Assembly: GCF_035934735.1 (NCBI RefSeq)
Contig: NZ_CP142396.1
Coordinates: forward strand, 496,001 to 560,000
From: Sedimentibacter sp. MB31-C6
Lineage (GTDB): Bacteria; Bacillota; Clostridia; Tissierellales; Sedimentibacteraceae
Length of the DNA stretch: 64,000 nucleotides
Direction: 5' to 3'
A program made the translations under genes and the position numbers. Below, piece by piece: positions 54,716-61,892 of this stretch. Below the pieces are notes generated by a model. The model was not told the origin of the DNA, ran no database searches, and saw only the letters and a list, made by a program, of their open reading frames with translations. The stretch's first letter is position 1, and the number at the start of each line of letters is the position of its first letter.

Positions 54716-54738
54716 ATTCTACATTGATATATATTTTA

Positions 54739-56046
54739 TTATTCTTCTCCGTCTAATGTTATCTTACCTTTTTTATTCGATCTCCATACATGTAATCCTA
54801 ATGCAAGACCTATTACTCCGTAAACCATAAACGTTCTGAAATATTCACCTAACAATGCATTACCAAATAATGATTGACCTATTTCAGGCGACATTATAAA
54901 CATCGAATTAAATAGTATTGTACCTAACAGTGCATTGCTTACCTTTGCATTTTGCGTAGAAGCACCACCAACTAATATTGATGCAACTGAAAACATACCT
55001 ATTTGCGTATGGGCGTTATATGTATTTAAAGTCCCCATATTTTGTAAAAACATAATTTGTCCCCATGAGGCTAAAACTGTAGACATAATAGTAGCAATTA
55101 TTCTTGTTCTATCTACATTTATACCAGATACTTCAGCTATTTGCTGACTTTGCCCAACACTTCTAAAATCCTGACCTAACTTGGTCTTCAAAATCAATTC
55201 ATTAAATATACATAAAGCTACAATCAACAAACCAGTTACTACAGGTACATCTCTTACCATCATAAGACTTGATTCAGTAATGATAGCATGTATACTAATT
55301 ATCATTAATATAATACATATAACAAAATTTATTATTGTCATAAAATTATTTGATTTATTAACTAATTTATTTTTATTTCTAGTAACCCTTAAAATCTGCA
55401 ACCCTAGCACTACTACTGAAATCATTAACACTGCCCACATAAATGGTATTTCCATTATATTGTCTAATGCGTACTTAAGTCCACCATCTTCAACAGGAAC
55501 TAAGTCAACAGTCATTCTTACACCGACACCATCAGGTTTTATCATAGGATGACTTGATGGTACTTTAATAATTATACCTACTACAAATAGGAATAAAAAC
55601 TGATATATCCCATTAGCAAAGAATCCAACTATTAAGCTGGCTATCATTTCCTGCCCTCTTGTCTTATTGTATAAAAGACCTGTAAAATAACCAAATATAC
55701 CAGCTATAGGTAAGGCAAGTAAAAATGTCAGAATCAATCCTGAAAATCCGCCTAAACCAAAATATCTAACTATTGCTATAGAGATTTGACCTGCCATAGC
55801 TCCAACAACAATACCAAAGTTTAATCCTAAACCAGCAACAACTGGTATTATCAATGACAATACTAAAAATGCATTTCTAAAAAATCTACTAGATAGTTCA
55901 GTTAAAAAGTAATTAACTGATACTCCATCTGAAACGAAAAAACCAAATATTGTAAATACAATAAATATAATTGTTACAATATTATTTAACATCCATTCTG
56001 ATTTTTTTTGAACTCTCAATCTTTCACCAGTAACATTATTCATCAT
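54739..56046 (-). CDS. ABC transporter permease (second subunit)
   Basis: The 435-residue inner-membrane protein has about ten hydrophobic segments. It belongs to the branched-chain/ribose-type (RbsC-like) permease family: GLNFGIVVGAMAGQIS, the coupling-region EVSGINVDRTRIIATIMST, and ILVGGASTQNAKVSNALLG. It overlaps the first permease gene by 4 bp. Its last residues are polar and cytosolic. Two non-identical permeases with one ATPase imply a heterodimeric channel. The substrate is unknown. Confidence 0.88.
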   Translation of the reverse strand: MMNNVTGERLRVQKKSEWMLNNIVTIIFIVFTIFGFFVSDGVSVNYFLTELSSRFFRNAFLVLSLIIPVVAGLGLNFGIVVGAMAGQISIAIVRYFGLGGFSGLILTFLLALPIAGIFGYFTGLLYNKTRGQEMIASLIVGFFANGIYQFLFLFVVGIIIKVPSSHPMIKPDGVGVRMTVDLVPVEDGGLKYALDNIMEIPFMWAVLMISVVVLGLQILRVTRNKNKLVNKSNNFMTIINFVICIILMIISIHAIITESSLMMVRDVPVVTGLLIVALCIFNELILKTKLGQDFRSVGQSQQIAEVSGINVDRTRIIATIMSTVLASWGQIMFLQNMGTLNTYNAHTQIGMFSVASILVGGASTQNAKVSNALLGTILFNSMFIMSPEIGQSLFGNALLGEYFRTFMVYGVIGLALGLHVWRSNKKGKITLDGEE

Positions 56047-57110
56047 TTGTCGCCTCCTTTTACTTGTGTTAAAGCATAAAGGATTATACCATTTTGAATT
56101 ACCATACGCATTATTTCAGATAAATCTGTTCCGGCAAACACTTGATTTGCAACTGGTAAAGCTGTTGTTAACAATCCTTGAAATAATATTACACCTATTA
56201 TAACATGAGATACTTTTGCTTTAGAAGCTGTAGCGCCACCAATCAAAACTGCTGCAACAGCAGGAAATGCCATCATTAATGGTGCATTATATAACTGTGC
56301 ATATCCATAACTTTGAGAATATACTATTATACCTACTGCTCCAAATATCGTTGATATAACATTTGCTAAAATTCTATTTCTATTTATATTTATACCTGCA
56401 GCTTGTGAAAATCTCGGACCTGATCCACCAGCCGATATTGCAATACCTGATTTCGACTTAGAAAAAATCCAAAACAATAAACAGAAGAACAAGAAAGTCA
56501 GTAGTAACCCTGTAGGTATTATAACACCAGCTATTTCAAATCTAAGGAAGTTATTTAAGATCTGCGCTGCTCCTATAACGTCTAATTGTACTGTTTCTCT
56601 TAAACCTTTTCCCATAAACCAGCGCATATTAGGATGTTTAAATGGAAGCATAAGCCAAAACAAACACATAAAAGCAGCTATTGAGAATCCCGTATATGTT
56701 GCTATTGTCATTTCTGAACCCTTAACAGCATTTAAAAGTTTACCATACAAATATCCTACAACACTTGCAAGGAGTATTGCAAAGGAAATTGAAACTAATA
56801 ACCAAGATAGACCTGTAAATCCTAATTCAATAGAACAAACTATTGCAAACAAACCACATACTATTCCAACTGGTAAAGCAAAGTTTGGTCCTGTACCTGA
56901 TTGGATTGAAGGCACCATTGCAAGTACTAAAACACCATTCATTCCAGCCCTTTTCAATGTATCACTCAATAATGTAGCCATAGAAATTCCTAAAAATCCT
57001 CCGGAAATAAGAAGTCCTACCCAAAATACAGCAATTATAATTGTTGGTAACCCAATTTTACTAACTATATCTTTTAAAAATGAACTACTTTTTTTATCTA
57101 CTTGAGTCAT
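56043..57110 (-). CDS. ABC transporter permease (first subunit)
   Basis: The 355-residue inner-membrane protein is related to its neighbour. It has the same type of segments: GPNFALPVGIVCGL, QAAGININRNRILANVIS (the coupling region facing the ATPase) and VLIGGATASKAKVSHVIIG. About nine transmembrane helices are predicted. Its start overlaps the ATPase stop by 1 bp (TAATG). It works with the following permease, the ATPase and the DUF3798 binding protein. Confidence 0.88.
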   Translation of the reverse strand: MTQVDKKSSSFLKDIVSKIGLPTIIIAVFWVGLLISGGFLGISMATLLSDTLKRAGMNGVLVLAMVPSIQSGTGPNFALPVGIVCGLFAIVCSIELGFTGLSWLLVSISFAILLASVVGYLYGKLLNAVKGSEMTIATYTGFSIAAFMCLFWLMLPFKHPNMRWFMGKGLRETVQLDVIGAAQILNNFLRFEIAGVIIPTGLLLTFLFFCLLFWIFSKSKSGIAISAGGSGPRFSQAAGININRNRILANVISTIFGAVGIIVYSQSYGYAQLYNAPLMMAFPAVAAVLIGGATASKAKVSHVIIGVILFQGLLTTALPVANQVFAGTDLSEIMRMVIQNGIILYALTQVKGGDK

Positions 57111-58708
57111 TATGCTTCACTCCTTTCCGTATCATTTCTTTGGCTTCCAGACATCATCAAACCAAAATCAGCATCTGAAGCATTTGGTTGAAGAACGCCT
57201 TCAACTTTACCTTCACATATTATTACAATTCTATCACATATGCTTCTTAATTCAGCCAATTCAGAAGATGTCATAATAATTGTCATTCCATACTCTGTAT
57301 TAAGTCTCAATAATAAATCAAGAATAAGTTTTTTAGCACCTATATCTATGCCTCTTGTCGGTTCAGAAACCAATAAAAGCTTAGGATTCAATGCTAAAGC
57401 TCTTGCTACACAAACCTTTTGTTGATTACCTCCACTCAAGCTTCCTGTTCTTTGAAGTGAAGATGTGCATCTAATGTCTAAATCTTTAATTGATTTAAGA
57501 GCATGTTCCCTTATTTCTTTAGAATTTTTAAAACTGAAAGGACCATATTTATTTAAAAAATTATCATTTATCTGCATTGCATTAAAAACTATATTTAACT
57601 CTATAGATTCATCAAGTAATAAACCTATACCTTTTCTATCTTCGCTAACAAAACCTAATCCAGCCCTTGCAGAAGCTTTTGGACTGTTTAAATTCAATGG
57701 ACTACCATCGAAGACAACTTCACCCTTTGAAGGAAATACGCCCATTAAACCATTAGCTATACCAAGTTTACCTTGTCCAGCTAATCCACCTATGCCAAGT
57801 ATTTCTCCCTTTTTAACTTCTAAGTCAATACCCTTAACTCTTTCACCAGGCATCGCTACCTGTAAATCATTAATACTCAAAATAACTTCATCAGAAACAT
57901 TTCTTTCAATACTTTCATCTCTTTCGATTGTAACTTTTCTACCAATCATTAATTGAGCTATTTCGATTTTGTTTGTATCTTTAATTGCTTTCGTGGCAAC
58001 GTGTTCCCCATCTCTAAGTACAGTTACTGTATCTGCAACATTCACTATTTCATCAAGCCTATGACTAATAAAAATTATTCCAATTCCTTTTTGTGAAAGC
58101 TTTTTAATTGCAGCCAATAAATTTTTAGCTTCTGCTTCAGCTAAAACTGCTGTAGGTTCGTCAAAAACTAATATTTTAATTCCAGTTTTATCAATTTCCC
58201 TTGCAATTTCAATAAACTGCATATGTCCAACTGGCAACCCAGCCACAGGTAAAAACTCGTCAATATTCATGTCTAGAGTATCTAATGCTTTTCTTGCATC
58301 TTTGCTCATACTTTTAACATCTAGAGTTTCAAGTCTCTTACCTAAAACACTGCTTACAATATTTTGTTTTGTAATTTCTCGATTTAACTTTATGTTTTCT
58401 AAAATTGTAAATCCCGGGATTAACATAAATTCCTGGTGCACCATACCTATACCACAGGCCATAGCATCATGTGGTGATTTTATATGAGTAGCTTCCCCAT
58501 CTATTTCTATTGTACCTTCATAACCACCAGTAGTATGGATAACAGGCATGCCGAATAATATATTCATCAATGTTGATTTTCCAGCACCATTTTCCCCAAT
58601 TAGGGCATGTATTTCACCTTTTTTCAGCTCTATATTTATATTTTTTAGTACTTTGTTTCCCGAATATTCTTTAGAAACATTTTTTAAGCTTAGAAGGTTA
58701 TCACTCAA
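57110..58708 (-). CDS. Sugar-type ABC transporter ATP-binding protein (tandem ABC domains)
   Basis: The 532-residue protein has two fused nucleotide-binding domains as in RbsA. The first has Walker A GENGAGKST (about residues 38-46) and Walker B ILVFDEPTA, but a degenerate signature (LPVGHMQ). The second has a degenerate Walker A (GGLAGQGKLG) and an intact LSGGNQQK. This reciprocal pattern gives one composite active site. The start follows AAGGAGG. It lies between the binding protein and the two permeases. Confidence 0.92.
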   Translation of the reverse strand: MSDNLLSLKNVSKEYSGNKVLKNINIELKKGEIHALIGENGAGKSTLMNILFGMPVIHTTGGYEGTIEIDGEATHIKSPHDAMACGIGMVHQEFMLIPGFTILENIKLNREITKQNIVSSVLGKRLETLDVKSMSKDARKALDTLDMNIDEFLPVAGLPVGHMQFIEIAREIDKTGIKILVFDEPTAVLAEAEAKNLLAAIKKLSQKGIGIIFISHRLDEIVNVADTVTVLRDGEHVATKAIKDTNKIEIAQLMIGRKVTIERDESIERNVSDEVILSINDLQVAMPGERVKGIDLEVKKGEILGIGGLAGQGKLGIANGLMGVFPSKGEVVFDGSPLNLNSPKASARAGLGFVSEDRKGIGLLLDESIELNIVFNAMQINDNFLNKYGPFSFKNSKEIREHALKSIKDLDIRCTSSLQRTGSLSGGNQQKVCVARALALNPKLLLVSEPTRGIDIGAKKLILDLLLRLNTEYGMTIIMTSSELAELRSICDRIVIICEGKVEGVLQPNASDADFGLMMSGSQRNDTERSEA

Positions 58709-58796
58709 ATTATTACCTCCTTTGTAATAAGATTATTATTCTAAATTCAAGTTTCTTCAGAATCGTTAATCACTTCTAAAACTTGATGATAATCAG

Positions 58797-58849
58797 GTAA
58801 AAGGGAATGTGACAGAAGTTCCTGTACAAAGAAATTCTGAAGCATTCCC
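58797..58849 (-). terminator. Intercistronic hairpin after the binding-protein gene
   Basis: GGGAATG (58803-58809) pairs with CATTCCC (58843-58849), with further imperfect pairing inside. The minus strand continues with a short T5 run. It lies between the lipoprotein and ATPase genes and probably gives partial termination, so that the binding protein is made in excess. Confidence 0.6.
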
Positions 58850-58896
58850 AACTATAAATTTAATTACATTGTTTTTTTCATTAATTTAATTGCTTA

Positions 58897-60126
58897 TTAT
58901 TCACCATAAGTCAAGAAGTCCATAATAACCAATCTAAATGTTGGATATTCTACTGAAGTTCCATCAGCTGTTTCTTCTATGTAAGGACTTGTTTCAACTG
59001 CAACACCAGCATAATCAGTCATTAAATCAGCTAAAACGTCTGGTTCTAATTCTTCACCAACTTCACCATTAATCCATTTAATTGCATATTCAGTTGAAGA
59101 AACTGTATTCATCATAGCAACTGGTACTGGCCAAGTTGAAAATCTTCCTAAAACACCATTCTCATCAAGTATTCTAGTAGTTTCATCAATTACATGCTGC
59201 ATACTGTTTTCGTCAAATCCTGATGATTCTATTCCAAGAGCTGTTGGGAATCCATGATATGGAGAAGGACAACATGGTTGTGGATAAATTGCTCCGGCAT
59301 CAACACATGCTTTAATCAACGGAACTTGCATTGCGCAGTTAGTTGAGAAGAAAGCAGTATCCTTACCATACTTATCTACCATCTTTGGAACATCTTCTAA
59401 TATAAATTGTTGTGCACCAGGAACACCTGCATCACCAGTTGGATCCGGAGCTGTTGCATCAACAAATTCAAGACCTATTTCTTCACAAGTTTCAATCATA
59501 AGTTCTCTTCTTTGTGAAAGAAGAACAACTGACATATGTCTTGGGAATGAATAGTGAACTAATGTTTTAGCACCCATTTTTTGTGCCTGTTTAGGAATAT
59601 TTACACCCATTTTCAATTCATCTGGTTGTAAAATTAAGTCCGCTCTATCTGCAACATCAGGTGGATTTTCCTGAGGAGCACAATATGCAATAAACATATC
59701 ATCACGAGTTTCCAATAATTTATCAACAGCTGCATTAGTTCCAGGAACAGCTTGATTAATAATTAAAGCTTTTATTTCTGGATTAGATGCTACTTTTGTA
59801 ATAATACTTATCATTTGCTCTTGTTCAGTCATAAAGTTATCTGGCCATAATACATGCTCAATCTTATCTTCACCATATTTCTCAACCATTAATTGAGCTG
59901 AACGATACTCCTCTTCATTTTGAGATAGAGTATTGGTAACAATAGCAACCTTGCCTTCGAAAGCTTCAGCTTGTGTTTCCCCTGCTGGAGTTTCTTCACC
60001 TGGAGTTTCTTCAACTGGTGTTTCGTCAACTGGTGTTTCGTCAGTTGGAGCATCTGTTTCTTGACCACATGCTGCCAAACTTAAAACCATAGTTAGTACT
60101 AATAAAATACTAATAAATCTTTTCAT
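58897..60126 (-). CDS. DUF3798 substrate-binding lipoprotein
   Basis: The 409-residue protein has a lipoprotein signal peptide ending LSLAAC, with Cys20 as the lipidated residue. A linker made of repeated acidic units (DETPVDETPVEETPGEET) spans about residues 25-50. The remainder matches DUF3798, a periplasmic-binding-like fold (KVAIVTNTLSQNEEEYRSA, EIKALIINQAVPGT, FFSTNCAMQVPL). It should capture the ligand for the downstream importer. Related ribose-type systems carry sugars or nucleosides, but the ligand of this family is not known to me. The start follows TAGGAGGG. Confidence 0.87.
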   Translation of the reverse strand: MKRFISILLVLTMVLSLAACGQETDAPTDETPVDETPVEETPGEETPAGETQAEAFEGKVAIVTNTLSQNEEEYRSAQLMVEKYGEDKIEHVLWPDNFMTEQEQMISIITKVASNPEIKALIINQAVPGTNAAVDKLLETRDDMFIAYCAPQENPPDVADRADLILQPDELKMGVNIPKQAQKMGAKTLVHYSFPRHMSVVLLSQRRELMIETCEEIGLEFVDATAPDPTGDAGVPGAQQFILEDVPKMVDKYGKDTAFFSTNCAMQVPLIKACVDAGAIYPQPCCPSPYHGFPTALGIESSGFDENSMQHVIDETTRILDENGVLGRFSTWPVPVAMMNTVSSTEYAIKWINGEVGEELEPDVLADLMTDYAGVAVETSPYIEETADGTSVEYPTFRLVIMDFLTYGE

Positions 60127-60178
60127 TTTAATTGTCCCTCCTAATTAAATTGTAAATATTGGTATTACTTATTCATAT

Positions 60179-60207
60179 ATTATAGTTGAATATATATAAA
60201 TTGTCAA
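60179..60207 (-). promoter_or_regulatory. Strong sigma-A promoter of the ABC importer operon
   Basis: A perfect TTGACA (complement of 60202-60207) and perfect TATAAT (complement of 60179-60184) are spaced by 17 bp. Transcription should start near 60172, leaving a leader of about 46 nt before the lipoprotein gene. Confidence 0.88.
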
Positions 60208-60505
60208 ATATTATTTAATTATGCATGTTATGTTAATTTTATTATTGCATGTGTATTTATCGCCTAAATGCAAACGATTCACAATTGCCAATTATACAAC
60301 ATTTCTTATTTTTTGATTTAATTCAAACATTGCATTGGAATAGCTCGAAAGACGGATATCGTTTTCATGTACTGTTTATGCGTACAGTGCAAATTTATGC
60401 GAAAAAGCGACTGTAATGATAACCCAAAAACATATTATACTTATGCAGTATTTTGTTTTGATTGCATATTTATGTAAACCTTTATTTTTAGTTTTCCTAA
60501 ATCTG
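60208..60505. other. Non-coding stretch upstream of the ABC importer promoter
   Basis: About 300 bp have no convincing reading frame. I see only a weak inverted repeat, ACTGT...ACAGT (60372-60389), and scattered AT-rich tracts. It may hold operator sites for the strong promoter next to it, but I cannot identify a known riboswitch or RNA. Confidence 0.4.
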
Positions 60506-60530
60506 AAAAAAAGCGAGGTGTTTACCTCAC
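60506..60530 (-). terminator. Terminator of the small lysine-rich protein gene
   Basis: GTGAGGT-AAAC-ACCTCGC (one G-U pair) on the minus strand is followed by seven T. It lies 18 bp past the stop at 60548. Confidence 0.85.
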
Positions 60531-60547
60531 TCTTTTACTTATTTATA

Positions 60548-60865
60548 TCATTTTAAATTATCCAAAAATTTTTTCATTTTCTTTTTTTGTTCTGGATTTA
60601 AAAACATTTCAAAGTTCTTAAGATCTTGAAGTTTTTTGTTATATTCTTCTTCCCCATACTGTTCCTTTAATTTTTTACTAAATTTCTTAGCTTCTTCAAG
60701 AATTTCATCATCAGATTTACCCTTATATTTATCTTTAAATTCTTTAAACTGTTTGTTATTAACAAAATCTTTTACATTGCTATCATTTGCTGCCTTTTTA
60801 AATTCTTCACTTTCAGTAATTTTGTTTATATCTTTGTCATCAAAATTTTTAAAAATATTTGCCAT
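60548..60865 (-). CDS. Small charged helical protein of unknown function
   Basis: The 105-residue protein (MANIFKNFDDKDINKITES...) is rich in Lys, Glu, Asp and Phe, with no cysteine or membrane segment. It is predicted to be almost entirely helical. The ATG at 60865 follows TGGAGG at good spacing; a start at 60883 would add six residues without a site. I recall similar short proteins in Clostridia but no function. It is divergent from another uncharacterised gene and ends at a clear terminator. Confidence 0.7.
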   Translation of the reverse strand: MANIFKNFDDKDINKITESEEFKKAANDSNVKDFVNNKQFKEFKDKYKGKSDDEILEEAKKFSKKLKEQYGEEEYNKKLQDLKNFEMFLNPEQKKKMKKFLDNLK

Positions 60866-61013
60866 AATATACCTCCATTCCATAATACATAATATGCTCT
60901 CTTATAAAATAAATTACACTTAATTCGTACGTAGATAATAGGTATTAGTAACAATATTTGGGTTAAGGCATAAAATATAATAATCTAAATGTTTGTAATA
61001 AGAAGGTGATATT

Positions 61014-61844
61014 ATTCCAATTTCAATATTATTATACGCGATGGCTGCAAAATATCTTTTTAGTAATAACAAGGCTTCCGGAATGATTTCTAAACTATCC
61101 GGTGCAACTAGAGGTATAACATCTGGTCTGTTGACAGATCCACACAGTATAGAAAATCTTATAAGTTTTGTCAGAGTAACTGCACCTCTAGCATCAACAC
61201 AAACAGTATCAAAAGTAAATACATATTTACCAACTTTTGAAAAAATGAGCACTTTATTAGGAATGTACTCTTTTCTTAATAGAGCCCAAAATTACGCACC
61301 AATTGAACCAATATCCGGAAGCAGTGCCATGGATAAAGTTAGTGCATTAATAAAAAATGGTAATATTCCAATAGGAAAAATGGTAGCAAAACCACTTTTA
61401 TCAAACAATATGGAAAAAATGATGTCAGAAATGGCAATGGAAATGTTTAAAAACGGAAACTTTAATGACATTTTATCAACTATGGCTAATCAATTTAATT
61501 CAAATCAAAATTCAGAAAAAAGCAATGAATCATCCGAAAATAATAACATGGATTTTAGCAGTTTAATAGAAACTTTTATGCCTTTATTAAACAACATGAC
61601 ATCAAATAGCACTTCAGAAAATGAAAAAGAAATCAATGAAGAAAATGACGACTATGAAAATGACAATTATCAACAAAATGATAATGAAGATATGAATTTA
61701 CTTACAAAGGAAATAGAACCAGAAATAACCGAACTCGAAATAGAAAATCTAGAATATGATGAGTCTTCATATGATAAAAACCAATACCCTCAGCATGAAA
61801 ACAATAAACCAATTCGAATAAAACAAAGAAGAAGACGTTTATAA
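61014..61844 (+). CDS. Uncharacterised protein with acidic tail; possible ATT start
   Basis: The protein has about 276 residues. The first part (about 1-150) is helical and hydrophobic in places (ISILLYAMAAKYLFSNN, LISFVRVTAPLAS). The rest is a low-complexity, Asn/Glu/Asp/Ser-rich tail ending in a basic QRRRR cluster. The ATG at 61041 has no ribosome binding site. AGAAGGTGAT lies just before in-frame ATT codons at 61011 and 61014, which would extend the protein by nine or ten residues, so I choose ATT at 61014 tentatively. No family is recognised. Confidence 0.5.
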   Translation: MPISILLYAMAAKYLFSNNKASGMISKLSGATRGITSGLLTDPHSIENLISFVRVTAPLASTQTVSKVNTYLPTFEKMSTLLGMYSFLNRAQNYAPIEPISGSSAMDKVSALIKNGNIPIGKMVAKPLLSNNMEKMMSEMAMEMFKNGNFNDILSTMANQFNSNQNSEKSNESSENNNMDFSSLIETFMPLLNNMTSNSTSENEKEINEENDDYENDNYQQNDNEDMNLLTKEIEPEITELEIENLEYDESSYDKNQYPQHENNKPIRIKQRRRRL

Positions 61845-61873
61845 ATTGTAGGGGACGCATTGAATGCGTCCCG
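61845..61873. repeat. GGGACGCAT hairpin repeat, copy 2
   Basis: This 29-bp unit matches 48680-48708 at all but one loop base. It lies directly after the stop of the plus-strand gene and 20 bp before the end of addA, so it separates two convergent genes and may terminate either. Confidence 0.8.
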
Positions 61874-61892
61874 CTGTAATGTCGCTATATCG

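Noticed and set aside
60127-60505. Purine or other riboswitch before the ABC importer
   Set aside because: The predicted leader is about 46 nt, too short for an aptamer, and no known aptamer motif is visible upstream.
60920-61252. 110-codon minus-strand reading frame
   Set aside because: It lies mostly opposite the better-supported plus-strand gene at 61014-61844 and has no recognisable protein features.
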